Assembly: GCF_000488275.1 (NCBI RefSeq)
Contig: NZ_KI530762.1
Location: forward strand, 1,396,971-1,460,970
Length of the DNA: 64,000 nucleotides
Source: Acinetobacter brisouii CIP 110357
GTDB taxonomy: Bacteria; Pseudomonadota; Gammaproteobacteria; Pseudomonadales; Moraxellaceae
Reading direction: 5' to 3'
Part shown: one piece after another, positions 29,726 to 38,839 of the stretch
Position numbering within the stretch: the stretch's first letter is position 1
How the letters are laid out: every line of letters begins with the position of its first letter
The notes under the pieces: model-generated
What the model was told of the DNA's origin: nothing
Databases searched by the model: none
The model's input: only the letters and a program-made list of their open reading frames with translations
Position numbers and translations under genes: made by a program

Positions 29726-30520
29726 TCAGCACCCCGTATAGTTGGGTTCGCGTTTTTGCATAAAGGCTTGTACACCTTCACGGTAATCGTCCGAACGCCC
29801 TGCGATACGCTGTAAGTCACGCTCTAAAATGAGTTGCTCTTCAAACGTGTTATGACTGGACTGGTGAATGGCTTTTTTGATTAAAGACAGCCCAAATGTC
29901 GGTTGTTTTGCCAGACGCTCTGCCAATGCTGTGACTTGATCTTGAAGCTCAGCATCTTCTGCCACATCCCAAATCATGCCGAGTTGTTTGGCATCTTCAG
30001 CAGACAATTTATCGCCCAGTAATGCCAATCCCATCGCCCGTGCATGTCCAACTGCACGTGGTAAAAACCATGTCCCACCTGAATCTGGCACTAAACCTAG
30101 ACGGCAAAATGCCTGAATAAAACTGGCAGATTTGGCTGCAATTACCAAGTCACATGCCAAAGCAATATTTGCACCTGCACCTGCGGCGACACCGTTCACT
30201 GCACAAATCACAGGCTTGGGCATATTCACCAAAGTTTTGATCAGCGGGTTATAAAATTTCTCGATCGAAACACCCAAATCTGGCGCAGCCGCATCGGGAT
30301 CGACCACACGATCACTCAAATCCTGTCCTGCACAAAAACCACGCCCTGCACCACTAATCACCACACAGCGGATATCAGGATTGACCGTCCAGTTTTTTAA
30401 TACTTCCGCAACTTCCTGATGCATCGCCACATTAAAACTGTTGAGCTGCTTTGGGCGGTTCAGGGTCAGATAACCCACTTCATTGTGTTCTTTAACTAAA
30501 ATATGCTGATAATCCATCAT
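29726..30520 (-). CDS. paaG: PaaG 1,2-epoxyphenylacetyl-CoA isomerase
   Basis: PaaG is a crotonase-fold enzyme that isomerises ring-1,2-epoxyphenylacetyl-CoA to the oxepin. The start at 30520 is chosen because AAGGAC precedes it by about seven bases and it begins just past the paaF stop; the longer frame to 30607 lies inside paaF. The protein (264 residues) begins MMDYQHILVKEHNEVGYLTLNRP. Crotonase motifs VVISGAGRGFCAGQDLSDR and VNGVAAGAGANIALACDLVIA, with the oxyanion-hole glycines, are intact. FCRLGLVPDSGGTWFLPR holds the catalytic Asp position of PaaG. Confidence 0.94.
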   Translation of the reverse strand: MMDYQHILVKEHNEVGYLTLNRPKQLNSFNVAMHQEVAEVLKNWTVNPDIRCVVISGAGRGFCAGQDLSDRVVDPDAAAPDLGVSIEKFYNPLIKTLVNMPKPVICAVNGVAAGAGANIALACDLVIAAKSASFIQAFCRLGLVPDSGGTWFLPRAVGHARAMGLALLGDKLSAEDAKQLGMIWDVAEDAELQDQVTALAERLAKQPTFGLSLIKKAIHQSSHNTFEEQLILERDLQRIAGRSDDYREGVQAFMQKREPNYTGC

Positions 30521-30521
30521 C

Positions 30522-31295
30522 TTATTGTCCTTTAAATACGGGTTTTCTTTTTTCAAAAAATGCACTGATGCCTTCTTGGCGGTCTTGGGTGGCAGCCAGC
30601 CAGACAAAACTTTGCCGCTCCAGTTTTAAGCCCTGACTCAAACTGGTTTCATGAATATTTTTGACAGATTGTTTAATGGCACGTAATGCCAGTGGTGCCT
30701 GTCGGGCAATTTTTCCTGCCAGTTCCACCGCGTATTGCACCGTCAATGCGACAGGTGAAATCTGACTACAAATCCCGTGTTGCAAGGCTTGCTCGGCACC
30801 GAGCATTTCACCTGTCATTGCCCAGCGCATTGCCAGTTGTTGCCCGACCAGACGGGCTAAACGCTGCGTACCACCTGCACCAGGCAACATGCCCAAACCA
30901 ATTTCAGGCAAGGCAAATTTGGCATTTTCCCCGCAAAGTACGATGTCAGCATGCAGTACCAGTTCAAAACCTGCACCCAGTGCATAACCATTTACCGCTG
31001 CAATCAAAGGCTTGGAAAAACTGTCAATTTTTTGCCAAAGCTGTGGGCGCTCATCAAGCTGCAAATTCACCACGTCCAAATCGGCAAGTTCGGTCAAATC
31101 TGCACCTGCTGCAAAACAGGAAGTATGGCCTGTAATTACAACTACACCGACATCTGGGTTTTGCTCAGCCTGTTGCAACAGCTCGACCAAATGGCGCAAG
31201 GTGGCATTGTTGAGGGCATTACGTTTTTCAAGCCGATTCAAACTCAGTAGCAATACTTTTTCCGCAGGATAACTTTGCGTGATCAGTTCTTGCAT
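30522..31295 (-). CDS. paaF: 2,3-dehydroadipyl-CoA hydratase PaaF
   Basis: PaaF hydrates 2,3-dehydroadipyl-CoA to 3-hydroxyadipyl-CoA. The crotonase motifs are VVITGHTSCFAAGADLTEL, VNGYALGAGFELVLHADIVL and FALPEIGLGMLPGAGGTQRLARLVG, where both catalytic glutamates of the hydratase type are visible (AGFELVLH-type and PEIGLGMLPGAGG-type positions). The ATG at 31295 is favoured over 31301 because the AAGGGGA site lies too close to 31301. Length is 257 residues, close to E. coli PaaF. It follows paaE by 11 bases. Confidence 0.93.
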   Translation of the reverse strand: MQELITQSYPAEKVLLLSLNRLEKRNALNNATLRHLVELLQQAEQNPDVGVVVITGHTSCFAAGADLTELADLDVVNLQLDERPQLWQKIDSFSKPLIAAVNGYALGAGFELVLHADIVLCGENAKFALPEIGLGMLPGAGGTQRLARLVGQQLAMRWAMTGEMLGAEQALQHGICSQISPVALTVQYAVELAGKIARQAPLALRAIKQSVKNIHETSLSQGLKLERQSFVWLAATQDRQEGISAFFEKRKPVFKGQ

Positions 31296-31306
31296 CGTCA
31301 TTCCCC

Positions 31307-32368
31307 TTACTCGTCAAAACTCAGGCGAACATCGACCGTTTTTGGCAATGCCTGACAGCTCAAGACATAGCCTTTTGCCACCTCTTCATCTTCAAGGCTA
31401 TAGTTGATCAGCATATCCACTTCACCTTGCAAGACCTTGCAACGGCAGGTCGCACACACCCCACCTTTACAGGCATATGGTAAATCTGCACCCGCACGCA
31501 ATGCTGCATCTAAAATGCTGTCATCTTGCTGCCCGACATCAATACGTAGTTCACGACCATCCAGCACAATACTGACCTGAGCCTCCTGACGATCAGCCTG
31601 CTGTTCAGCCGAACGGGGTTTCATCTCGCCTGTATTAAAACGCTCAGTATGAATACGGGTTTTGTCGATGCCCAATTCAGGCAACACGGTTTCCACAGCC
31701 TGCATCATTTCTTCAGGGCCGCAGGCAAAGCAGTGATCAAAAATCGGTTCAAGCACTTGATGATCAAACAGTTGTTGCAACTTGGCGATATCAATTCGCC
31801 CATTCATCAACTCGCTTTCATTCATCTCGCGGGAAAAAATATTGATGAGCTGAAAACGGGTTTTGAACTGGTCTTTCAAATCCATAATCTGTTCAGCAAA
31901 CATGGTCTGTTTCCATGAACGGTTGCCATACAACAAGGTAAAACTGGCTTCAGGCTGTTCAAACAACACATGCTTGATGATCGACAAAATTGGCGTAATG
32001 CCGCTGCCTGCAGCCACACCTAAATAATGCCGACCACCCTGCTTGGCCGCTTTCTGGAAAAACACCCCTTGAGGTGGCATGACTTCCAAGATATCGCCCA
32101 CCTGCAAATGCTCATTTGCCCATGTGGAAAATTGTCCCTGATCAATTTTTTTCACTGCGATACTGATATCTTCGGTAGCAGCATGACTGCAAATCGAATA
32201 ACAACGGCGAATTTCACCTTGCTCTGTAAGATGACGAATGGTCAGATGTTGCCCTGCCTGAAAAGCAAACTGTGGCTGCGCATCATTGGGTACATCAAAG
32301 GCAATACAAATCGCCTGATCGGTCTGCGGTGTAATGGTTTTTACTTTTAATGGAATAAATGTGTTCAT
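31307..32368 (-). CDS. paaE: phenylacetyl-CoA epoxidase reductase subunit PaaE
   Basis: PaaE passes electrons from NADPH to the diiron epoxidase PaaAC. The 353-residue protein has an FAD domain (CYSICSHAATEDISIAVKK), an NAD(P) domain (GVAAGSGITPILSIIKH) and a C-terminal plant-type [2Fe-2S] domain with CKGGVCATCRCKVL and a distal Cys (VLSCQALP). Start 32368 is chosen since AAGGAA is eight bases away, and the longer frame to 32401 overlaps the end of paaD. It follows paaD by 23 bases. Confidence 0.95.
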   Translation of the reverse strand: MNTFIPLKVKTITPQTDQAICIAFDVPNDAQPQFAFQAGQHLTIRHLTEQGEIRRCYSICSHAATEDISIAVKKIDQGQFSTWANEHLQVGDILEVMPPQGVFFQKAAKQGGRHYLGVAAGSGITPILSIIKHVLFEQPEASFTLLYGNRSWKQTMFAEQIMDLKDQFKTRFQLINIFSREMNESELMNGRIDIAKLQQLFDHQVLEPIFDHCFACGPEEMMQAVETVLPELGIDKTRIHTERFNTGEMKPRSAEQQADRQEAQVSIVLDGRELRIDVGQQDDSILDAALRAGADLPYACKGGVCATCRCKVLQGEVDMLINYSLEDEEVAKGYVLSCQALPKTVDVRLSFDE

Positions 32369-32391
32369 GGCTAATTTCCTTATCTTCAGGC

Positions 32392-32892
32392 TCAAATGCA
32401 CTTAAAATAGTCAAAAGGTTCGAGGCAACTCCAACATTGATACAGTGCCTTACAAGCCGTTGAACTAAACTCGCTGAGCAATCGGGTATCGCTACTCTTG
32501 CAATGTGGACAAGCCACTCCATCACTCAATGCAACATGTGTCCCGCAGTGTTCAGCCTGACCTTGTGGCGGAGCAATCCCGTAAGCCTGCAGCTTTTGCT
32601 TGCCCTGTTCAGACATCCAGTCAGTTGTCCAAGCCTCCGACAAATCCAGCAAAACCTGTACGGGTTCAAAGCCCTGTTCATTCAGCGCCTGTTGAATCTG
32701 CTGCTTCAGCAAATCTGTTGCAGGACAACCGCTATAGGTTGGGGTTAAACGCACCAAAATTTCATTTGCGGCATTCAGCTCCACCCCACGAATCATCCCC
32801 AGATCAATCACCGACAACACAGGAATTTCTGGGTCGCTGACACTTTCCAAAATCTGCCAGCACTGCTCAACACAATGTTGAATACGTTGCAT
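32392..32892 (-). CDS. paaD: phenylacetyl-CoA epoxidase accessory protein PaaD
   Basis: 166 residues with a DUF59/MIP18-type N-terminal domain (VSDPEIPVLSVIDLGMIRGVEL, TPTYSGCPATDLL) linked to Fe-S assembly, and a C-terminal zinc-ribbon-like region (ACPHCKSSDTRLLSEFSSTACKALYQCWSCLEPFDYF) with paired cysteines. PaaD is needed for maturation of the epoxidase, probably of the PaaE cluster. It sits in the usual place between paaC and paaE. Confidence 0.94.
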   Translation of the reverse strand: MQRIQHCVEQCWQILESVSDPEIPVLSVIDLGMIRGVELNAANEILVRLTPTYSGCPATDLLKQQIQQALNEQGFEPVQVLLDLSEAWTTDWMSEQGKQKLQAYGIAPPQGQAEHCGTHVALSDGVACPHCKSSDTRLLSEFSSTACKALYQCWSCLEPFDYFKCI

Positions 32893-32912
32893 GCCTCATC
32901 TCCCTGATTCGA

Positions 32913-33665
32913 CTACCACACCAAGTTGGGATAAGCGCGTTGAATGGATTGCATTTCTGCAAGCAAATAGCCCAAATGCTCAGTATGCAAACCTTGTTTA
33001 GCACCACGACGATATGCCGTTTCAGGGACTTGTAAGCCAAAGCGTTGTAGCTCAGCAGCAACCTGCTCATCCCAAAGGGTTTTGTTGGATGCAAGATCAG
33101 GAATCACACCTGTATCGACCAGAGCCTGTTCTTCTGCGGTCAACTCAAAAAGCTCCGCACTAAAACGCCATAACTGATTGAGTGCTTGTTGCATACGTTG
33201 ATGCGCTTCGTCTGTGCTTAAACTTAAACGCTCCATCCAGCCTGTAGAAAAGCGCACGTGATATTTAATTTCTTTTAATGACTTGGTTGCCAATGCAGCG
33301 ACTTCGGCATGCTGTGACTGTGCCAATGTACTCATTAACAACACATGGTAATGATCGATAAACCATTGACGGACAATGGTCTGGGCAAAGTCACCATTCG
33401 GCTGTTCACATAGCAGTAAATTCAGAAATTCGCGCTCTTGACGAAAATACGCCAGTTGATCTTCATCTTGTGGCGGGTTTTGTTGTTGCCCTGCCAACGT
33501 CAAGAAATTACGTGCCTGCCCCAGCAAGTCCAGTCCAATGTTTGCCAGTGCAATATCTACCTCAAGTTCAGGCGCATGCCCGCACCACTGCATCAAACGC
33601 TGTGCTAGTACCAGTTGACTGTCGCCAATATGCAGCAGAAATTTTGATAATGCTAAATTCGTCAT
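32913..33665 (-). CDS. paaC: phenylacetyl-CoA epoxidase structural subunit PaaC
   Basis: 250 residues, mostly helical, paralogous to PaaA but lacking its full diiron ligand set; it supports PaaA in the hetero-oligomeric epoxidase. Segments VDIALANIGLDLLGQARNFLTLAGQ and SLKEIKYHVRFSTGWMERLS are typical. Cytoplasmic. It follows paaB by 15 bases in the minus-strand operon. Length equals E. coli PaaC (about 248). Confidence 0.95.
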   Translation of the reverse strand: MTNLALSKFLLHIGDSQLVLAQRLMQWCGHAPELEVDIALANIGLDLLGQARNFLTLAGQQQNPPQDEDQLAYFRQEREFLNLLLCEQPNGDFAQTIVRQWFIDHYHVLLMSTLAQSQHAEVAALATKSLKEIKYHVRFSTGWMERLSLSTDEAHQRMQQALNQLWRFSAELFELTAEEQALVDTGVIPDLASNKTLWDEQVAAELQRFGLQVPETAYRRGAKQGLHTEHLGYLLAEMQSIQRAYPNLVW

Positions 33666-33680
33666 TTTGATCCTCCCTGC

Positions 33681-33971
33681 TTACATGTGCTCAATGCCAT
33701 CTGGAATGTGGTAAAAAGTCGGATGGCGATAGACCTTATCCAGTGACGGATCGAAAAATTCAGGTTTTTCATCAGGCTGAGAGGACTTGATTAGTTCAGA
33801 ACGCACTACCCAAATGCTAATGCCTTCATTACGGCGGGTATAAACATCGCGGGCATGTTGCAGTGCCATTTCATCATCCGCAGCGCGTAAGCTCCCAACA
33901 TGGCGGTGGCTTAGACCTTGTTTGCTACGAATAAATACTTCATAGAGTGACCAGTGATTTTTCTGTTTCAT
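33681..33971 (-). CDS. paaB: phenylacetyl-CoA epoxidase subunit PaaB
   Basis: A 96-residue small subunit of the ring epoxidase, holding the PaaAC complex together. WSLYEVFIRSKQGLSHRHVGSLRAADDEMALQHARDVYTRRNEG is the hallmark of the family. Located between paaA and paaC, as in other paa operons. Confidence 0.96.
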   Translation of the reverse strand: MKQKNHWSLYEVFIRSKQGLSHRHVGSLRAADDEMALQHARDVYTRRNEGISIWVVRSELIKSSQPDEKPEFFDPSLDKVYRHPTFYHIPDGIEHM

Positions 33972-34002
33972 GGCTGATATCCTTATTCAAAATTTTGTGT
34001 TG

Positions 34003-34941
34003 TTAGGCAACTTTGCTCTGAGCGACTGCTTGCTTTTGTGCATACACTGCGGCTGCCTCACGCACCCACTGACCGTCCTGCCACGCTTTACGACGTGCTT
34101 CGATGCGCTCATGGTTACATGGGCCTTGCCCCTGAATCACCGCCATAAACTCATCCCAATTAATTTCGCCAAAGCTGTAATGGCCTGTGCTCTCATTCCA
34201 TTGCAAATCTGGATCAGGTACCGTCAAGCCAAGCTGCAACACTTGCGGTACGGTGTTATCGACAAATTTCTGACGCAGTTCATCATTACTAAAACGTTTA
34301 ATTTTCCACGCCATGCTCTGCGCACTATTTGGTGAATGATCATCGCTTGGGCCAAACATCATCAATGCTGGCCACCAGAAACGATTAACCGCATCTTGTG
34401 CCATTTGTTTTTGATGCTCGCTGCCTTGAGCCAATGCCATCATGGCCTCGAAACCCTGACGCTGATGAAAACTTTCTTCTTTACAGATGCGTACCATGGC
34501 ACGGGCATAAGGGCCATAAGAGGTACGGCACAATGCCACCTGATTGACAATTGCCGCACCATCAACCAGCCAGCCAATCGCTGCAACATCTGCCCATGTC
34601 AGTGTTGGATAGTTAAAGATTGAGGAATATTTCATTTTCCCTGCAATCAGTTTTTCCATCATGTCATCACGGTCCGCACCCAGCGTTTCTGCCGCACTGT
34701 ACAAATACAAACCATGCCCTGCTTCATCCTGCACTTTGGCAAGCAATACTGCTTTACGCTTCAAAGTTGGTGCACGAGTAATCCAGTTACCCTCTGGCAG
34801 CATACCGATCACTTCAGAATGCCCATGCTGCCCAATCTGACGAATCAAGGTCTTACGATAGGCATCAGGCATATCATCTTTGGCTTCTATGGCAATATCC
34901 TGTTCGATACAGGCATTAAATTTATGATACTTATTTTCCAC
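34003..34941 (-). CDS. paaA: phenylacetyl-CoA epoxidase catalytic subunit PaaA
   Basis: The 312-residue diiron subunit uses O2 to epoxidise the ring of phenylacetyl-CoA. Helices with carboxylate and histidine ligands are visible, such as [18 protein letters not shown] and [15 protein letters not shown] (each with E and ExxH-like ligands). It is the promoter-proximal gene of the minus-strand operon; the promoter lies in 34942-35206, shared with the divergent paaZ. Length fits E. coli PaaA (309). Confidence 0.96.
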   Translation of the reverse strand: MENKYHKFNACIEQDIAIEAKDDMPDAYRKTLIRQIGQHGHSEVIGMLPEGNWITRAPTLKRKAVLLAKVQDEAGHGLYLYSAAETLGADRDDMMEKLIAGKMKYSSIFNYPTLTWADVAAIGWLVDGAAIVNQVALCRTSYGPYARAMVRICKEESFHQRQGFEAMMALAQGSEHQKQMAQDAVNRFWWPALMMFGPSDDHSPNSAQSMAWKIKRFSNDELRQKFVDNTVPQVLQLGLTVPDPDLQWNESTGHYSFGEINWDEFMAVIQGQGPCNHERIEARRKAWQDGQWVREAAAVYAQKQAVAQSKVA

Positions 34942-34982
34942 AGCAGTAATCCTTTTTGCTTCACATCCATGTTTCTATTTTT

Positions 34983-35189
34983 TGATACAACAATCGTTAT
35001 GTCAATACATTTTTATGTATCACTTTCTAAAAATAATTATAAAAATAAATTAATCAATATAAATACAATAACTTAAATCAAAATATAAAAATTAATTTGC
35101 ACAAAAATATTCAAAATATGATTGACAATTGGAAAAATTTAAAAGAAATTATGAATCATATATTTTATTAAATTAATTTTTACGTATCA
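34983..35189. promoter_or_regulatory. candidate PaaX sites in the paaA/paaZ divergent promoter region
   Basis: TGATACA (34983-34989) and TGTATCA (35016-35022) are inverted partners. TGAATCA (35152-35158) and CGTATCA (35183-35189) lie near the paaZ start. All resemble halves of the TGATTC/TGWATCA-like PaaX palindrome. One pair is near paaA and one near paaZ, as expected for divergent control. A TTGACA hexamer is at 35122-35127. Assignment to PaaX is inference. Confidence 0.5.
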
Positions 35190-35206
35190 TAAAATGGAGT
35201 TTTAAG

Positions 35207-37318
35207 ATGCTAGATCTCGATACTACAAACTCAATCGAACCCAGTTCAACAACCCATATTCCTCATAGAGAGAACATTCCAAGTCTGGCATCTTTTGTGT
35301 ATGGGACATGGCATCATGCAACCCAGGATTTCCGCGAGGTCTATCACGCAATTACTGGCGAACCCATTTATCGAGTTAGCAGTCATGGCATTGATATGGC
35401 AAAAGCCGTCAACTATGCAAAACAGCATGGTGCAGAACTGGCGAACTGGACATTTCATCAACGCGCAAATGCATTAAAACAAATTGCTCAGGCACTACTT
35501 GAACGCAAAGAAGAATTTTATGCACTGGCAACCGCAACAGGTGCGACGCGTAAAGATGCATGGGTGGATATTGAAGGTGGAATTCAGACTTTATTTGCCT
35601 ACTCAAGCCTGGTTCGCCGTGAGCTAAATGATGAAAAAATCATTACTGAAGATGCGTGGATTCCACTCTCAAAACATGGCAGTTTTGGCGCAAAACATAT
35701 TTTATCGGCCAAAGCTGGCGTTGCCGTACATATCAATGCATTCAACTTCCCGATTTGGGGCATGTTGGAAAAAATTGCACCTACACTCTTGGCTGGTGTG
35801 CCTTGCATCGTCAAGCCTGCAACTGATGGCGCACAACTGACCCAAGCGGTAGTTCATGCCATTTTGGATATCCAGCTTTTACCACAAGGTGCTTTACAAC
35901 TCATCTGTGGACAAACCTATGATTTGTTTGAGCAACTCTCAGCACAAGACTGTGTTACATTCACAGGTTCAGCCGATACAGGGCAGAAATTACGTCAGCA
36001 TCCACACCTAAACCGCCATTCAATTCCATTTAGCATGGAAGCTGACTCGGTCAACAGCGCAATTTTAAGCCCTGAAGCCAATGAAACTACCATTGAGCTA
36101 TTTGTCCGCGAAGTTTTCCGAGAAATAACCAGCAAAGCAGGGCAAAAATGTACTGCTATTCGCCGTGCCTTTGTTCCTGAAAACCTGCTCGATACCGTTC
36201 AGTCCCAATTGATCAACAAACTCAAAAAAGTAGTCGTTGGTGATCCTGCTCGAAGTGATACGACAATGGGGGCATTGGCAAGCCTAAAACAAAAACAAGA
36301 TGTCACTCACAAAGTTCAACTACTGGCGCAAGAAGCTGAAATTGTATTTGGTGGCAATCCTGATTTTAAATTCAATGCCGAGTTCCCAGAACGTGGCGCA
36401 TTTTTTCCGCCAACCCTGCTCCGCTGCACAACGCCAGATCAGGCTTCAATTATCCATCAAACTGAAGCTTTTGGCCCTGTTTGTACCCTCATGCCTTATC
36501 AATCAATTGAGCAACTTGCTCATCTGGTTGCCCGTGGCGAAGGGAGTCTGGTCGCTTCAATCGTTAAAAATTGCGATGAAAATATCGAAACACTGGTACA
36601 AAAAATTGCACCTTGGCATGGTCGCCTACACATTTTAGATGAAGAATCTGCAAAAGAAAGCACAGGTCATGGTTCACCTTTACCTCACTTGGTTCATGGC
36701 GGACCTGGTCGTGCAGGTGGTGGTGAAGAATTGGGTGGTATTCGCGCAGTTAAACACTACATGCAGCGTACAGCTATTCAAGGTTCACCAAACAGCCTAA
36801 CTCAAGTCACACATGCATGGACTGCAGGCGCAAGTGTCCGCGAAGACCGTGTTCATCCTTTCAAGAAAGATTTTGATGAACTGGTGATTGGCGAACGTCT
36901 ACTTACTGCACGCCGCACTGTAACTGAATCTGACCTTGTCAATTTTGCCTGTCTCAGTGGCGATCACTTCTATGCGCATACTGACAAAATCGCTGCCGCT
37001 AATTCCTTCTTTGGGGAGCGTGTGGCACATGGCTATTTTATTGTCTCGGCTGCCGCAGGTTTATTTGTCGATGCTGCCGAAGGGCCAGTGATCGCCAACT
37101 ATGGTATGGATAACCTGCGTTTTGTTGAACCCGTTAAAATTGGTGACTCGATTCAGGTTGAACTGACTTGTAAACAAAAGACACCAAAACCACAAAAAGA
37201 CCCGACACAACCTGCACATGGCGTTGTAGTATGGGACATTAAAGTGAAAAATCAGCATCAGGAACTGGTGGCAACTTACGATATTCTCACGTTGGTTGCC
37301 CGTGCAGCGAATCACTAA
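35207..37318 (+). CDS. paaZ: bifunctional oxepin-CoA hydrolase/3-oxo-5,6-dehydrosuberyl-CoA semialdehyde dehydrogenase
   Basis: PaaZ opens the oxepin-CoA ring and oxidises the resulting aldehyde. The 703-residue protein has an aldehyde dehydrogenase domain (about 40-540), with catalytic Cys315 in SKAGQKCTAIRRAF, followed by a MaoC-like hydratase domain from about residue 560 (ARRTVTESDLVNFACLSGDHFYAH and ERVAHGYFIVSAAAGLF). It is transcribed divergently from paaA, as in E. coli. GGAG eight to twelve bases before the ATG supports the start. A hairpin follows the stop. Confidence 0.96.
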   Translation: MLDLDTTNSIEPSSTTHIPHRENIPSLASFVYGTWHHATQDFREVYHAITGEPIYRVSSHGIDMAKAVNYAKQHGAELANWTFHQRANALKQIAQALLERKEEFYALATATGATRKDAWVDIEGGIQTLFAYSSLVRRELNDEKIITEDAWIPLSKHGSFGAKHILSAKAGVAVHINAFNFPIWGMLEKIAPTLLAGVPCIVKPATDGAQLTQAVVHAILDIQLLPQGALQLICGQTYDLFEQLSAQDCVTFTGSADTGQKLRQHPHLNRHSIPFSMEADSVNSAILSPEANETTIELFVREVFREITSKAGQKCTAIRRAFVPENLLDTVQSQLINKLKKVVVGDPARSDTTMGALASLKQKQDVTHKVQLLAQEAEIVFGGNPDFKFNAEFPERGAFFPPTLLRCTTPDQASIIHQTEAFGPVCTLMPYQSIEQLAHLVARGEGSLVASIVKNCDENIETLVQKIAPWHGRLHILDEESAKESTGHGSPLPHLVHGGPGRAGGGEELGGIRAVKHYMQRTAIQGSPNSLTQVTHAWTAGASVREDRVHPFKKDFDELVIGERLLTARRTVTESDLVNFACLSGDHFYAHTDKIAAANSFFGERVAHGYFIVSAAAGLFVDAAEGPVIANYGMDNLRFVEPVKIGDSIQVELTCKQKTPKPQKDPTQPAHGVVVWDIKVKNQHQELVATYDILTLVARAANH

Positions 37319-37325
37319 ATCGAAA

Positions 37326-37357
37326 GATGCTTATGTTATTAATGCAGCATAAGCATC
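37326..37357 (+). other. hairpin between paaZ and scoA
   Basis: GATGCTTATG pairs perfectly with CATAAGCATC across a 12-base loop, seven bases past the paaZ stop. No T-run follows. It may stabilise the upstream mRNA or weaken read-through into scoAB. Confidence 0.45.
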
Positions 37358-37400
37358 CCGCAATACACATGGATATCTGAAATAAAACAATGGAACTGCA

Positions 37401-38105
37401 ATGAACAAGATTTATCCCGATAGTCAGTCGGCAATTTTCGATATTATTCAAGACAATATGGTTCTCGCTGTCGGTGGCTTCGGACTATGCGGCATTCCTG
37501 AAATGCTGATTGAAACTGTACGTGATTCCAATGCCCAAAACCTGACCTGTATCAGTAACAATGCAGGGATTGATGGCATCGGTTTAAGCCTTTTGCTTGA
37601 ATCTCGTCAGGTCAAAAAAATGATTTCCTCATATATTGGTGGCAACAAAGAATTTGAACGCCAATATTTAGCAGGCGAACTAGAAGTTGAACTCACGCCA
37701 CAAGGCACTATGGCAGAAAAACTACGCGCCGCAGGTGCAGGTATTCCCGCTTTTTATACCCGCACAGGTGTAGGTACCGTGGTGCAAGATGGTAAAGAAA
37801 TCCGTAATTTTGATGGCAAAGACTATCTGCTGGAAATGGCACTACATGCCGATATTGCCCTCGTCAAAGCCTATAAAGCAGATAAAGCAGGCAATCTGGT
37901 TTTTCGAAAAACAGCTCGAAATATTAACCCAGACTGTGCTGTAGCAGGCAAAATTACCATTGCCGAGGTTGAACAACTGGTTGAAATCGGCGATTTGGAT
38001 CCCGATGAAATCCACCTCCTTGGGATTTATATTGACCGTATTGTGGTCAATACCAACCCAACTAAACACATTGAAATTCGTACTGTCAAAACTAAAACTG
38101 TATAA
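37401..38105 (+). CDS. scoA: 3-oxoacid CoA-transferase subunit A
   Basis: A 234-residue alpha subunit of a class I CoA-transferase moving CoA from succinyl-CoA to acetoacetate or related 3-oxo acids. The motif VGGFGLCGIPEMLIETV separates it from the PcaI type (GGFGTAGQP, recalled). ISNNAGIDGIGLSLLL and GGNKEFERQYLAGELEVELTPQGTMAEKLRAAGAGIPAF are family signatures. scoB follows after 12 bases. Placement behind paaZ suggests a link between aromatic breakdown and CoA-ester turnover, but no step of the paa pathway requires it. Confidence 0.93.
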   Translation: MNKIYPDSQSAIFDIIQDNMVLAVGGFGLCGIPEMLIETVRDSNAQNLTCISNNAGIDGIGLSLLLESRQVKKMISSYIGGNKEFERQYLAGELEVELTPQGTMAEKLRAAGAGIPAFYTRTGVGTVVQDGKEIRNFDGKDYLLEMALHADIALVKAYKADKAGNLVFRKTARNINPDCAVAGKITIAEVEQLVEIGDLDPDEIHLLGIYIDRIVVNTNPTKHIEIRTVKTKTV

Positions 38106-38117
38106 CGGAATATACTC

Positions 38118-38771
38118 ATGGCTTGGACGCGTGAACAAATGGCTCAACGAGCCGCTCAAGAATTACATGATGGTTTTTATGTCAATTTAGGCATCGGGCT
38201 ACCTACTCTGGTTGCCAACTACATCCCTGAAGATATCCATGTCTGGTTACAGTCTGAAAATGGATTACTCGGGATTGGTGAATATCCACACGAACACGAG
38301 GTCGACGCTGACCTGATCAATGCGGGAAAACAAACCATTACCACCAAGAAAGGCGCTTCTCTATTTTGTAGTTCAGAATCATTTGCCATGATTCGTGGCG
38401 GGCATGTTGATATTGCGATTCTAGGTGCCATGCAAGTTTCAGCGACAGGTGATATTGCCAACTGGATGATTCCAGGACAAAAAGTCAAAGGTATGGGCGG
38501 TGCCATGGATTTGGTCGCAGGTGCAAAGAAAATTGTGGTGTTAATGGAACATTGCAGCAAAACTGGTGAAGCCAAAATTCTGAATCAATGCAGCTTACCG
38601 CTTACAGGCTTGGGAGTAGTTTCCCGTATTATTACTGATTTGGGGGTATTTGATATTACACCCGAAGGCATCAAAGTGGTTGAACTGGCAGATCAGGTAG
38701 AATTTGAAGAAGTACAGCAAAAAACTGGCGCACCACTTATCAACCAGCAACACTATCTGCAAAGTGCCTAA
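38118..38771 (+). CDS. scoB: 3-oxoacid CoA-transferase subunit B
   Basis: The 217-residue beta subunit carries the catalytic glutamate, Glu47 in [10 protein letters not shown], which forms the CoA-thioester intermediate. [36 protein letters not shown] and [14 protein letters not shown] are typical. It ends 22 bases before a strong bidirectional terminator and converges on lpxA. Confidence 0.95.
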   Translation: MAWTREQMAQRAAQELHDGFYVNLGIGLPTLVANYIPEDIHVWLQSENGLLGIGEYPHEHEVDADLINAGKQTITTKKGASLFCSSESFAMIRGGHVDIAILGAMQVSATGDIANWMIPGQKVKGMGGAMDLVAGAKKIVVLMEHCSKTGEAKILNQCSLPLTGLGVVSRIITDLGVFDITPEGIKVVELADQVEFEEVQQKTGAPLINQQHYLQSA

Positions 38772-38793
38772 AAAACATGAAAAGTGATTTTCA

Positions 38794-38824
38794 TAAAAAA
38801 AGATGCCAAAAGGCATCTTTTTTT
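38794..38824. terminator. bidirectional terminator between scoB and lpxA
   Basis: AAAAAAAGATGCC and GGCATCTTTTTTT pair around AAAA. It lies between convergent scoB and lpxA and has A- and T-tails for both strands. Confidence 0.9.
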
Positions 38825-38839
38825 ATCATGCTATCCTGC

